From contig CAVXDE010000017.1 of NCBI GenBank assembly GCA_963760435.1, positions 124,001-188,000 of the forward strand: a stretch of DNA of 64,000 nucleotides. Direction: 5' to 3'. Shown one piece after another: positions 7,841-17,064 of this stretch (positions are counted from its first letter, which is position 1; each line of letters begins with the position of its first letter). Origin of the DNA: JAFAXD01 sp963760435. Lineage in GTDB: Bacteria > Pseudomonadota > Alphaproteobacteria > Rhizobiales > Xanthobacteraceae. The notes beneath the pieces are model-generated. The model ran no database searches. It saw only the letters and a program-made list of their open reading frames with translations, and was not told where the DNA came from. The translations under genes were made by a program, and so were the position numbers.

Positions 7841-9188
7841 GACGCATGAGAGTATAGCCGAGATCACCGCGCCGCCAGACCGGACGGCTGTCTGGTACGG
7901 CCGAACCGCCGTCGCACCCCCGGAATTTCCGACATTGACGTTCGATCTCGACGTCGACGTTTGTGTCATCGGCGGCGGGCTTGCCGGGCTGACGGTGGCG
8001 CGGGAAATCGCTCGACGCGACTGGTCGGTTGCCCTGATCGAAGCCGGCCATATTGCCGGGCAGGCTTCCGGCCGGAATCTCGGTTTTGTGTTGCCCGGTT
8101 TTGCTCAGAGCGCTGAGCGGCTGGTGGAGCGCTGCGGTCTCGCTCACGCCAAGGCGCTGTGGGCGCTTGCCGAAGACGGCGTTGCCTATGTCCGCAACAC
8201 GGTCCTTGGGCTCGCCATGCCAGGCGTTGATCCGGTCGATGGCTGGCTCGACGTCTCCAAAGTCGACAATGCCGATGTGATGATGCGGACGCTGACCTTG
8301 CTGGCCCATGATTTCGGCGTTGCGGTCGAGGGCTGGCCCATGGAGCGCGTCCGCGAGCGGCTCAAGAGCGACATCTACTTCCACGGCCTCTATTTTCCGC
8401 ACGCTTTCCATGTCCAGCCGCTCAACTACGCGCTCGGGCTGGCGACCGATGCGCAACGGCGCGGAGCCCGGCTGTTCGAGGAAACGCCCGCGCTGCACAT
8501 CGATCCGATCGGCGTGCGCAAGCGGGTGAGTACGCCGAAGGGGAAAATTCGCGCAAACCACATCGTGCTCGCCGGAAATGTGCAACTGCAGCACAGTGCG
8601 TCAGCGCTCGCCTCGACGATCCTGCCAATGACGACCTACGTCGCGGTGACGCGTCCACTCCCCGATTTGGCGGATGCCGTTGCCTTTGCCGGCGCCGTCA
8701 GCAATTCGCACGGCTCCGATTTCCACTATCGCGTCGTTGATTCGAACCGACTGATGTGGAGTGGCGGGGCGACCGCATGGGTGGGTGATCCGGGCCGCCA
8801 GGCGGAACGAATCAAGCCGGCGATCGCACGCACTTACCCGCAATTGGGGCAAGTCGAGATCGAGCATGTCTGGTCCGGCACGATGGGGTTTGCGGTGCAC
8901 CGGATGCCCCTGATCGGCGAGATCTCGCCGGGCCTCTGGGTGGCGAGCGGGTTCGGTGGACATGGGATCAATACGACCGCCATGGCGGGCCAGCTGATCG
9001 CCCGGGCCGTGGTGGACCGCGACGATACCTGGCGCCTGTTCCTTCCCTATGAGCTGGTTTGGGCGGGCGGATCTTTGGGGCGCGCGGCGGCCCAGATCGG
9101 CACCTGGGCGCGCCGTGGCCTGGAATATGCGCGCTCGGCTAAACGCACCGGTGGCCGTTCCCCGCGGGCTGATGCGAAGGGCCAATGA
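7839..9188 (+). CDS. FAD-dependent amino/amine oxidoreductase (DAO family)
   Basis: A 449-residue flavoenzyme. The ADP-binding Rossmann motif is VDVCVIGGGLAGLTVA about 35-40 residues in, followed by an acidic strand end (ALIEA). A C-terminal FAD-contact region HRMPLIGEISPGLWVASGFGGHGINT is typical of the DAO/PuuB (gamma-glutamylputrescine oxidase-like) family. The likely activity is oxidative deamination or dealkylation of an amino acid or amine with release of H2O2. ATG 7839 is chosen; an upstream start at 7809 would lie inside sixA. The C-terminal tail of about 40 residues after the FAD domain is basic and unusual. The exact substrate is unknown. Confidence 0.82.
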   Translation: MTHESIAEITAPPDRTAVWYGRTAVAPPEFPTLTFDLDVDVCVIGGGLAGLTVAREIARRDWSVALIEAGHIAGQASGRNLGFVLPGFAQSAERLVERCGLAHAKALWALAEDGVAYVRNTVLGLAMPGVDPVDGWLDVSKVDNADVMMRTLTLLAHDFGVAVEGWPMERVRERLKSDIYFHGLYFPHAFHVQPLNYALGLATDAQRRGARLFEETPALHIDPIGVRKRVSTPKGKIRANHIVLAGNVQLQHSASALASTILPMTTYVAVTRPLPDLADAVAFAGAVSNSHGSDFHYRVVDSNRLMWSGGATAWVGDPGRQAERIKPAIARTYPQLGQVEIEHVWSGTMGFAVHRMPLIGEISPGLWVASGFGGHGINTTAMAGQLIARAVVDRDDTWRLFLPYELVWAGGSLGRAAAQIGTWARRGLEYARSAKRTGGRSPRADAKGQ

Positions 9189-9383
9189 GGCTCTCCGCCC
9201 CGTATTAGCTTGGTATTAACCGCCAAGCAGCCTGAATTCCTCCGGGGCGCTGCTCCCAAGTCGGTGCAAAAGTGCCACAGACTGGCCAAAACCAACTGCG
9301 CGGCGTTCGCTAAACAGGTCAAAGGCGTTTACCGGTCCCACCTGATATGGCCATATCGGGACCTTGGGGGCAGGGGTAGTGCA

Positions 9384-10202
9384 ATGGGGCGCAAGTTCGG
9401 TTCGGTCGTGTTGCTGCTTGGCTTGATGTTCGCGTCCGCGAGCCAGGCGGCGGATCTGGCGGTTCAGCCGGGTGCAGCGGCGGCGCCGTCCACGTGGATC
9501 GTCACGATCGGTGCCGATGTCCGCGCTGTTCCCCGCTATCCGGGCTCAAACGCCTTCGACGCGCTGCCGGTGCCGTATTTTGATCTGTCCAAGCCAGGAT
9601 CGCCGGAGCGCTTTCACGGGCCCCTGGACGGCATTGGGTTTGCGCTGTTTGACAACGGCGTGTTCGGGATCGGCCCCGTTGGTTCATTGGTGTGGTCGCA
9701 GAGCCAGAAAATTAGCGGGCTCGGCAATGTCGGGATGACGTTGAACCTCGGCGGGTACGTCGATTACTGGGCAATGCCCTGGCTGCGCACCCGGGCCGAA
9801 GTGATGCAGGGCGTTGGGGCGGGCGATGGAATCACCGCGAACCTGTTCATGGATGCCATACTCCCCCTGTCCTCGGCTCTGACGCTGTCGGGGGGGCCAC
9901 GGGCGCGCTACGTCACGAGCGAAACTGCGGCCCCTTATTTCAGCATTACGCCGGCCCAATCGCTCGCGTCCGGATTGCCCCAGTACCATGTAGGGACCGG
10001 CTGGCAATCAGTCGGAGCCGGCACCCAGCTCAAGTATCGCTTCAATCCCGTCTGGGCGACCTACGGGTTTGTGGAGTACCAAAGGCTGATCGGATCGACT
10101 GCCAATTCGCCGATCGTGAACGGGCCGGGAGGCAGCGAGAACCAATGGATCTTCGGTCTCGGCGTGATCTATTCGTTCGCCATGACCGGGCTGCCGTTCT
10201 AG
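9384..10202 (+). CDS. MipA/OmpV-family outer membrane protein
   Basis: A 272-residue outer-membrane beta-barrel. The signal peptide (MGRKF... to SASQAADL) is clear from ATG 9384, whereas upstream in-frame codons would add a non-signal leader. The mature part has alternating beta strands, the family segments VRAVPRYPGS and GPARYVTS-like turns, and ends in phenylalanine, a normal barrel-assembly signal. MipA proteins were named for interacting with lytic transglycosylase MltA, and OmpV relatives act as adhesins or pores. Nothing in the neighbours points to one role. It converges on the MoxR gene. Confidence 0.85.
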   Translation: MGRKFGSVVLLLGLMFASASQAADLAVQPGAAAAPSTWIVTIGADVRAVPRYPGSNAFDALPVPYFDLSKPGSPERFHGPLDGIGFALFDNGVFGIGPVGSLVWSQSQKISGLGNVGMTLNLGGYVDYWAMPWLRTRAEVMQGVGAGDGITANLFMDAILPLSSALTLSGGPRARYVTSETAAPYFSITPAQSLASGLPQYHVGTGWQSVGAGTQLKYRFNPVWATYGFVEYQRLIGSTANSPIVNGPGGSENQWIFGLGVIYSFAMTGLPF

Positions 10203-10330
10203 TGCCCCGCGTCTGAAGCGCGTGATGAGGGGCACCAGGAAGTAATTGCTTCCAGTATTGCTTTTCGATTTAACGCGCCTGAAAGCGCGTGCGGCAGGTG
10301 GTGCGGAACATCGAATCGGCGCCACTGACT

Positions 10331-11179
10331 TCAACGGCCCTCACGTCTCGCCATAAAGGCGAGGCGTTCAAACAGATGGACATCCTGCTCGTTCTTGAGC
10401 AGCGCACCGTGCAGCGGCGGGATCAACTTCTTGGGGTCGCGCTCGCGCAGGATTTCCGGACCAATGTCTTCGACCATCAGCAATTTCAGCCAATCGAGGA
10501 GTTCGGATGTCGACGGCTTTTTCTTCAAGCCGGGCACGTCGCGAATTTCGTAGAACAGGGTCAGGGCTTCGGACACCAGCCGTTGTTTGATCGCGGGAAA
10601 GTGGACGGCGATGATCGCCCGCATGGTGTCGGCATCCGGGAACCGGATGTAGTGAAAAAAGCAGCGGCGCAGGAAAGCGTCGGGAAGTTCCTTCTCGTTG
10701 TTTGACGTGATAATCACGATCGGACGCCGGCGTGCGTGCACGGTCTCGCCGGTCTCATAGACATAGAACTCCATGCGATCGAGTTCCTGCAGCAGGTCGT
10801 TGGGGAACTCGATGTCGGCTTTGTCGATCTCATCAATCAAGAGCACCGGACGCTCGTCGGCGACGAACGCGTCCCACAGCTTGCCGCGTTTGATGTAGTT
10901 GCGGATGTCGCGCACCCGCTCGTCGCCGAGCTGGCTGTCGCGCAGGCGCGACACGGCGTCGTACTCATAAAGGCCCTGTTGCGCCTTGGTGGTGGATTTG
11001 ACGTGCCATTCAAGCAGCGGCGCGCCAAGGCTCTTGGCGATTTCGAGGGCCAGGATGGTTTTGCCGGTACCGGGCTCGCCCTTCACCAGGAGCGGGCGTT
11101 CGAGGGTGATGGCGGCGTTCACGGCAACCTTAAGGTCGGCGGTCGCCACGTAGGAACTGGTACCTTCAAAACGCGTCAC
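10331..11179 (-). CDS. MoxR-family AAA+ ATPase
   Basis: A 282-residue AAA+ ATPase. Walker A is GEPGTGKT (34-41), Walker B is VLLIDEIDKAD with D116/E117, and sensor-1 lies in IVIITSNNEKELPDAFLRRC. The short C-terminal lid is typical of the MoxR APE/RavA-like group. These ATPases act with VWA-domain partners to insert cofactors or remodel protein complexes. The likely VWA partner is at 2-745 on the other strand, not adjacent as is usual. It is transcribed alone, divergent from dksA. Confidence 0.9.
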   Translation of the reverse strand: MTRFEGTSSYVATADLKVAVNAAITLERPLLVKGEPGTGKTILALEIAKSLGAPLLEWHVKSTTKAQQGLYEYDAVSRLRDSQLGDERVRDIRNYIKRGKLWDAFVADERPVLLIDEIDKADIEFPNDLLQELDRMEFYVYETGETVHARRRPIVIITSNNEKELPDAFLRRCFFHYIRFPDADTMRAIIAVHFPAIKQRLVSEALTLFYEIRDVPGLKKKPSTSELLDWLKLLMVEDIGPEILRERDPKKLIPPLHGALLKNEQDVHLFERLAFMARREGR

Positions 11180-11341
11180 GTCCTTGCCTCATTGGCTTGG
11201 TTACCGGGGGATCGGGAGACTGGGATTATTGCCCCAACTGGCGCACTAGGTCGGTGTTGTAAGTCAGAAAGCTCGCCGATATAAGGCGCGCGCGGAAACA
11301 CCGCGCAAGGGGCAGAATCAAGTACATGGAGTTGGACTTGG

Positions 11342-11758
11342 ATGAGCCTGCCTAAGGAGCCCAACTATCGGCCTTCCCAAAAAGAGCCCTTCATGAACGA
11401 GCGCCAGCGGGAATATTTCCGACAGAAGCTGCTCGACTGGAAAGAGGATATCCTCAAGGAAGCCAAGGAGACCCTGCAACATCTGCAGGACGAGAATCAA
11501 AACCACTCTGACCTGGCCGACCGCGCCTCGTCGGAGACCGACCGGGCGATCGAGTTGAGGGCGCGCGATCGCCAGCGCAAGCTGATCGCCAAGATCGACG
11601 CGGCCATCCAACGTCTCGATGACGGGACCTATGGGTATTGCGAGGAGACCGGCGAGCCGATTGCCCTCAAGCGGCTCGAGGCGCGCCCCATTGCGACCCT
11701 GTCGCTCGAGGCTCAGGAGCGCCACGAGCGCCGCGAGCGGGTCTACCGCGACGATTAG
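11342..11758 (+). CDS. dksA: DksA-type RNA polymerase-binding transcription factor
   Basis: A 138-residue DksA. The coiled-coil tip carries the DxxDxA motif as D57-L-A-D60-R-A62, the residues that reach into the RNA polymerase secondary channel. The globular domain is present, but the four zinc-finger positions read C100, T103, S121 and A124, so zinc cannot be bound by the usual C4 site. This is the known alphaproteobacterial non-zinc form, as in Rhodobacter sphaeroides DksA. It should act with ppGpp in stringent control of rRNA and amino acid genes. A second in-frame ATG at 11393 is possible, but family length favours 11342. Confidence 0.92.
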   Translation: MSLPKEPNYRPSQKEPFMNERQREYFRQKLLDWKEDILKEAKETLQHLQDENQNHSDLADRASSETDRAIELRARDRQRKLIAKIDAAIQRLDDGTYGYCEETGEPIALKRLEARPIATLSLEAQERHERRERVYRDD

Positions 11759-11762
11759 TCCT

Positions 11763-11783
11763 CTCGGGCGTGTCACGCCCGAG
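11763..11783. terminator. Bidirectional terminator-like hairpin between dksA and fliO
   Basis: Arms CTCGGGCG (11763-11770) and CGCCCGAG (11776-11783) pair perfectly, with loop TGTCA. It begins four bases after the dksA stop, between two convergent genes. There is no strong T tract on either side, so termination efficiency is uncertain. Confidence 0.5.
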
Positions 11784-11803
11784 CCATCTTGCGAAGCGCT
11801 TGG

Positions 11804-12935
11804 CTATCGCGGCGCGCGGCCGAGCAGGCTTGCCATCTCACGTTCGAGATCTTGGAACGCAGGCTTGTCTTCGCTCGGTTCGGGTTTCGGCTCGGCGCTC
11901 ACCCGAGGCTCAGGCGCGATGCGCGGTTCGGCCCCGATGCGGGGTTCGGCGGCGGGGCCACGCGGTTCCGGCATAACCCGTGGCTCGGGTGCAAGGCGCG
12001 GTTCCGCCCCGCCCCGGAGCGATGCGCGGGGGAGATCGACGCTCGGATTGAGTCGCTGGTTTGCCGGGGACGACTGAAACGGCCGGCGCGGCTCCGATCG
12101 CATCGAGACAAAGCCCGGGGCGGAAGCCGAGACTGGCCGGCGCAACGCTGCCTCGAGGCGGTGCGCCATGTCGGTGAGATTCTGGTCATCACTGCCGGTC
12201 GCGGCGGTGGCAGGACGGGCAGGCGGTACTTTGTTATCCGGCGCGGTCGGCCGCTGCAACGCCGCCGCGAGCTCCGCAAAATGGTCCATCGGTACGTCGG
12301 CGGGCTGCTCCTTGATCGGCTCGGCAGCCAGCGATGGCGCGGGCTCCTCGAGGACAGCGCGCATGGGCTCGACGATCGGAGCACGAACTGGAAGCGATTC
12401 TGCGGCGGGCGTTTCCGGCGCTGCCGGCCGCACGGACGTGTCCGCCGCCGAATCCGGGGCTCGCTTCAGGCGCTGGACTGCATCCGGCTGCAGCGGCCAA
12501 CTCGCTGCTTCAGGCACCGGGATTTCTTTGGTGACTTCGTCTGCCTCGGGCGCATCGGCTCGTGCTTCGGCAATCGCCACGCGTGGCGGAGCCTCCGCCG
12601 CAACACGGGGGGCGGTCTCGCGCGGGTGTACCGGAACGGTGTCGACCGAACTCGGAACGGCGGATATTCGCCTCGATGAGCACGTCGGTCGCCCCGCCGA
12701 TCAGCACGAGGTGCTCGACATCATCGCGTCGCACGATCACGAGCTTGCGGCCGTCGATGATTGGCGTTGAATCGATCATGGCGAGGCGTGGCCCCTGGCG
12801 TCCGCGCGTACCGGCTTCGCCGCGCCCGCGTTTGCCGCCTCGGCGAACCACGAAGATCGCGCCAATAACGGCGACCACCAAGACCAGCGCCGCAACGGCA
12901 AACATCGGCAGCTGGCCGCCCAACAATCCTGACAT
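11804..12935 (-). pseudogene. fliO: Flagellar biosynthesis protein FliO-like, frameshifted
   Basis: Two overlapping minus-strand frames together form one protein of about 376 residues. The first part (from 12935) has one membrane helix (residues 10-30), then LAMIDSTPIIDGRKLVIVRRDDVEHLVLIGG, the soluble core of rhizobial FliO-like proteins. After EANI near 12663 the frame goes wrong. Dropping one C from the ATCCGCC run continues smoothly into AVPSSVDTVPVHPRETAPR, then a long Pro/Glu-rich tail with AEPR-type repeats, ending EREMASLLGRAPR. FliO helps assemble the flagellar export gate. The disruption may be a sequencing error. No other flagellar gene is in the window. Confidence 0.72.
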
Positions 12936-13124
12936 CTGGCTTCTCCCCGTACGCGGGCGGCGTCCCTATAATCCCCATCGCCGACCCAAAAACGGCAAAC
13001 TTCAGCGCTGAAAGCGGGCAAAGTTGCGTCAGGGACGATATTTCATTCGGAAACAATGGTCTACTACCCCTTGCGCATGCCTCGGGGCTGATTCATCAAG
13101 GACACCCCAATACGATTCGGCAGC

Positions 13125-15350
13125 ATGGCGACGCAGGACCTGAGTGGGGACTACCCGGGCGTCCTTGAGCGTGGCGACCGTCGGGGCCTGATTTTGCGGG
13201 CTTTGGCGGCAACCGCCGCCGTTCTGGGCTTGGCTGTGGTCCTCTGGCTCACGGGCAGTGAGCGAGCGGCGGCATTTACCCTTATCCTGCTGGTCGTCCT
13301 GAGCGCTATCGGCGTCTTTGCGCTGTTGGCGGCACTCACCGGGGTGCTCCGCGTCGCAGGCGAGGACCCAACGCCCGGCTTCGTCAGATCCGTGCTCGAC
13401 GGCGCAGGCGAAGGCATCGCCGTTACGACTGGAACGGGGCGCGTGATCTACGCCAATCCCGCCATGCGGGCCCGCGTCCGCCCGGAACTGGATTTCTGCG
13501 CGATTGAGCAGGCATTCGGAGGGGGGCCCGGGAATTCTGAAGCGCTTTATCGTCTGATCAAGGCCGCTTGTGAGGGTCGGGACGCACAGGAGGATATTCA
13601 TACGGGGTTAAGCATCAGGGTTCGGCCGTTGCCGGGAGGCGTGGGCGGGTCCCAGCTCATGGCCTGGACCGTCCGGGAGGGCCTCGCTCCGCCAGCGGTA
13701 CACAGTTTCGAGCCGCTCCAATCGATAATGGATTCCGGTCCACCAGTCGCTGCCAGCACAGATGCGGGTGCGCCGGCTGCGGCAGCCGAAGGGACTTTGG
13801 TCCGGGAAGCCGATACGGGGTTCATGCGCTTCTTCCAGAATACCCCGATGGCAATCGCTACCGTCGATCGGGGCGGCAAGATTGCGCGGGCGAACGCCCT
13901 GTTCACCCGGTTGTTCGAGTCGACGCGGCTTGGCCAGAAGCAGCAGCCGGACGGATCTTCAATCCTCGACATCGTTGCCGAGCGCGATCGCGCATCGCTG
14001 GAGACGCATCTCGGCCGCCGCGCCGAGCTTGCGACCCCGCTTGACGCGGCCCTTGCCGGGCAGGGCGAGCGTTGGGCGCGGTTCTACGTCACGCCCGTCG
14101 ATCAGGATGACGAGGAAGCGGCGATCGTCTATGCGCTCGAGATCACGGAGCAGCGCAGTCTCGAGAGCCAGTTTCTGCAATCGCAAAAACTCGAGACGGT
14201 CGGCCAGCTCGCCGGCGGGATCGCTCACGATTTCAACAACGTGCTGTCAGCGATCATCATGGCGACGGATTTCCTGCTCAATGCGCATCGGCCGTCGGAC
14301 CCGTCCTTTCAGGACATCATGCAGATCAAACAGAATGCCAACCGGGCGGCGAGCCTGGTGCGCCAACTCCTGGCATTCTCGCGTCGCCAGACGTTGCGGC
14401 CGCAAGTGCTTGATCTGGGCGAAGCGCTCTCGGACCTGTCCATCCTGCTGCGCCGGTTGATTGGCGAGAAGGTCACCCTTGACGTGCAGCGGCATGACGT
14501 GTGGCCGGTCAAGGCGGACCTGTCGCAGTTCGAGCAGGTGATCGTGAATCTCGCGATCAATGCGCGCGACGCCATGCCCGACGGCGGCAAGCTGACGGTG
14601 CGGGCGAGCAACGTCACCCAGTCGGAGACCAGCAAATTCGAGGGCTGGAGCCTGCCAGCGGGCGATTACGTGCTGGTCGAGGTTGCCGATACCGGAACCG
14701 GCATTCCGTCTGACATCATGGACCGAATTTTCGAGCCATTCTTCTCCACCAAGGAAGTCGGCAAGGGGACCGGGCTCGGCCTCTCAACCGTATACGGCAT
14801 CATCAAACAGACAGGCGGCTTCATCGTTCCGGAATCGGAACTCGGCAAGGGAACCGTGTTCCGGATCTTTTTGCCACGCCACACGCCCACTTCCGAGGAT
14901 CTCGCGTCGATCAAGCCTGTCGCAACCGAGAGCCGTCCCGCGCGTGCCGCCGATGACACGGGGCAGGGCACGATCCTGTTGGTTGAGGACGAAGAGGGAT
15001 TGCGCAGCCTGAATGCGCGGGGACTAAAATCGCGCGGTTACAACGTGCTTGAGGCCGGCAACGGTCTCGAGGCCATCGAGCTGATCGATGGTCACGATGG
15101 CAGCATCGATCTTGTTGTCTCCGACGTGGTGATGCCGGAAATGGACGGCCCCGCATTGCTCAAGGAACTGCGCAAGCGCAGCCCCGATCTCAAGATCATC
15201 TTTGTTTCGGGCTACGCCGAGGAGGCTTTCGCCAAGAGCCTGCCGGAGGGAGGTCAATTTGAGTTTCTGGCCAAACCCTTCACGCTCAAGCAGCTGATCG
15301 CCAAGGTGAAGGACACCATGGCGCAGGGGACGCAAGCGCGTTTGCAGTGA
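13125..15350 (+). CDS. cckA: Hybrid sensor histidine kinase CckA
   Basis: A 741-residue hybrid kinase. Two membrane helices lie at about 22-43 and 50-73, followed by two PAS-like regions (about 85-185 and 230-345). The HisKA domain has H368 in GGIAHDFNN, and the HATPase_c domain has N-box NLAINARDAMP and G-boxes VADTGTGIP and GKGTGLGLS. The C-terminal receiver has phosphoacceptor D667 and K717. The architecture and the AHDFNN box match CckA, which phosphorylates ChpT and through it CtrA, controlling the alphaproteobacterial cell cycle and motility. The neighbouring fliO-like gene fits this. ATG 13125 is the first start after the upstream gap and places helix 1 normally. Confidence 0.93.
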   Translation: MATQDLSGDYPGVLERGDRRGLILRALAATAAVLGLAVVLWLTGSERAAAFTLILLVVLSAIGVFALLAALTGVLRVAGEDPTPGFVRSVLDGAGEGIAVTTGTGRVIYANPAMRARVRPELDFCAIEQAFGGGPGNSEALYRLIKAACEGRDAQEDIHTGLSIRVRPLPGGVGGSQLMAWTVREGLAPPAVHSFEPLQSIMDSGPPVAASTDAGAPAAAAEGTLVREADTGFMRFFQNTPMAIATVDRGGKIARANALFTRLFESTRLGQKQQPDGSSILDIVAERDRASLETHLGRRAELATPLDAALAGQGERWARFYVTPVDQDDEEAAIVYALEITEQRSLESQFLQSQKLETVGQLAGGIAHDFNNVLSAIIMATDFLLNAHRPSDPSFQDIMQIKQNANRAASLVRQLLAFSRRQTLRPQVLDLGEALSDLSILLRRLIGEKVTLDVQRHDVWPVKADLSQFEQVIVNLAINARDAMPDGGKLTVRASNVTQSETSKFEGWSLPAGDYVLVEVADTGTGIPSDIMDRIFEPFFSTKEVGKGTGLGLSTVYGIIKQTGGFIVPESELGKGTVFRIFLPRHTPTSEDLASIKPVATESRPARAADDTGQGTILLVEDEEGLRSLNARGLKSRGYNVLEAGNGLEAIELIDGHDGSIDLVVSDVVMPEMDGPALLKELRKRSPDLKIIFVSGYAEEAFAKSLPEGGQFEFLAKPFTLKQLIAKVKDTMAQGTQARLQ

Positions 15351-15369
15351 GGCTTAACGGCCCAAATCG

Positions 15370-15672
15370 TCAGTCGCGTACCCGCAGGACGCCCATCGAC
15401 TGATAGTAGCGCGCCTTCACGGGATCATAGCCACGTGGGAAAGCACACACGAAGGCGACATAGTCGCCGTAGTTCGGGTGGACGCTGGTGATGAACGCGA
15501 CCTTGTTGTAGCGCGAGCAATGCTCCGCCGCGACCTCTTTGTAGATCATCGCGACTTCCGGATTCCAGGAGATGATGCCGCCGGTATCGTTGCCCTTGAA
15601 CACATACCCGGCGTGCGCGCTCGTTGCGGCAAGCGCAAATGCACACGCGGCAATCATGGCCTTCAGCGACAT
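15370..15672 (-). CDS. Small secreted protein of unknown function
   Basis: The frame is open from 15816, but ATG 15672 gives a clean Sec signal peptide (MSLKAMIAACAFALAATSAHA). ATG 15693 would add seven residues. The mature part is about 80 residues: GYVFKGNDTGGIISWNPE, then two Cys (AEHCSRY and FVCAFPRGY) that could form a disulfide. No domain is recognised. It converges on cckA, 19 bases apart. Related short proteins are common in Bradyrhizobium-like genomes, but I know of no function. Confidence 0.7.
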   Translation of the reverse strand: MSLKAMIAACAFALAATSAHAGYVFKGNDTGGIISWNPEVAMIYKEVAAEHCSRYNKVAFITSVHPNYGDYVAFVCAFPRGYDPVKARYYQSMGVLRVRD

Positions 15673-15814
15673 AGCCGTGCTCCGGATCAGCATTGATGTA
15701 ACCCATGGGTGGCGGATGTATAAGGCGGAAAACGGGTTTGCTGAGCCGGCGGTGTAATAGAGTTTACAACTGTGTCCTTCCGGCAACGCTTGATCACAGC
15801 AAAGGCGGTCCTCC

Positions 15815-16525
15815 ATGCAGTATGAGCTTTACTATTGGCCTGAGATTCAAGGTCGCGGCGAATTCATCCGGCTGGCGCTCGAGGAGGCGGGTGCCGATTA
15901 CATCGATGTCGCCCGTCGCCCTGGCGGCGAAGACAAAATGTTCGCCGCAATGCGCCGCGCGCGCCTGCAGGAGCCGCCGTTTGCTCCGCCGTTTCTCAAA
16001 GCTGGAAAACTGATCATCGCCCAGACGACCAACATCCTTCTGTTACTGGGCCGCCGTCACAAGCTGATGCCTGCCTCCGAGGCGGGCATGTTCTGGGTGC
16101 ATCAACTCGAGCTCACTATCGCGGATTTCCTGGTGGAAATCCACGACACCCATCATCCGATCGGCTCGGGTCTCTATTACGAGGACCAGAAGAAGGAATC
16201 CAAGCGGCGTACGGGCGATTTCCTGAAAAACCGCGCTCCGAAATTTCTCGGCTATTTCGATGACGTGCTGGCGCGCAACAAGTCCGGATTCCTGGCCGGT
16301 GCGCGGCTGAGCACCGCGGATCTCTCAATGTTCCAGATCGTCGAAGGATTGCGCTACGCGTTTCCCAAAACGATGCGCCGTATTGAGCGCAAATACGCGC
16401 GGGTCGTCCAGCTGCATGATCGCGTCGCCGAACGCCCGCGCATCGCCGCCTACCTGAGCTCGGATCGGCGCATTCCGTTCAATGAGATGGGCATCTTCCG
16501 CCATTACCCCGAGCTCGATGGGTGA
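15815..16525 (+). CDS. Glutathione S-transferase family protein
   Basis: A 236-residue protein with an N-terminal thioredoxin-like domain (MQYELYYWPEIQGRGEFIRLALEEAG, like sigma/pi-class GSTs, with a possible catalytic Tyr near residue 7) and a C-terminal all-helical domain containing the conserved LSTADLSMFQ N-capping box. The glutathione-contact segment is QTTNILLLLG, where classes usually have QS before the helix. It probably conjugates or reduces electrophiles with glutathione in the cytoplasm. It is monocistronic and convergent with the cupin gene. Confidence 0.88.
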   Translation: MQYELYYWPEIQGRGEFIRLALEEAGADYIDVARRPGGEDKMFAAMRRARLQEPPFAPPFLKAGKLIIAQTTNILLLLGRRHKLMPASEAGMFWVHQLELTIADFLVEIHDTHHPIGSGLYYEDQKKESKRRTGDFLKNRAPKFLGYFDDVLARNKSGFLAGARLSTADLSMFQIVEGLRYAFPKTMRRIERKYARVVQLHDRVAERPRIAAYLSSDRRIPFNEMGIFRHYPELDG

Positions 16526-16534
16526 AGCGCTCGC

Positions 16535-17011
16535 TCAACCGTGCGCGTGCAGGACCTTGCCGCCGGCAGTCACGGGCTTTGCCGCAACCAGCGTGAACGC
16601 GATGACGCAGGGTTGCGTGCCCCTGTTCACCCAATTGTGGATCGTGCCCCGCTGCACCAGCACGTCGCCAGCTTTGAGATGCACGGTCTCGTCGTCGAGC
16701 TCCATGTCGATTTCGCCGGAGATGACGACCGCATAATCGATCGAGTCGGTGCGATGGTTGCGCGGGGAAACGCCCGGTCCGAAGCTCACCACGCGAAACA
16801 CAATGCCATTGTCGAGCGTGGTGCCGACCTTGCGTGCGGATCCATCAGTGTCGCCGTCGTTGTTGACCGGGAAACCTTCGCTTGTCCAGATCACCGCCGC
16901 ATGGGCACCGGGCCGCGCGGACGCGACGTTCTTCACCATTTCATCAACTTTGACCGTGGCCTTGCCGTTTTTGTCGTGGCCGGTGACGACGCGGCGGATG
17001 TTCAGGCTCAT
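16535..17011 (-). CDS. Cupin-domain protein
   Basis: A 158-residue single-domain cupin. Motif 1 is degenerate (PRNHRTDSIDYAVVISGEIDM, only one of the usual His residues), and motif 2 is HLKAGDVLVQRGTIHNWVNRG with the expected His. Metal binding may therefore be altered. The wide family includes dioxygenases, isomerases and regulators, so no reaction can be assigned. The gene downstream on the same strand ends at 17065, upstream of this start, so they may form a two-gene unit with order 17472-17065, then 17011-16535. Confidence 0.82.
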   Translation of the reverse strand: MSLNIRRVVTGHDKNGKATVKVDEMVKNVASARPGAHAAVIWTSEGFPVNNDGDTDGSARKVGTTLDNGIVFRVVSFGPGVSPRNHRTDSIDYAVVISGEIDMELDDETVHLKAGDVLVQRGTIHNWVNRGTQPCVIAFTLVAAKPVTAGGKVLHAHG

Positions 17012-17064
17012 CGGTAGTCCTCCCTTGATTGAACACTAATTTGGAACGGAGAATTACAGGATCG

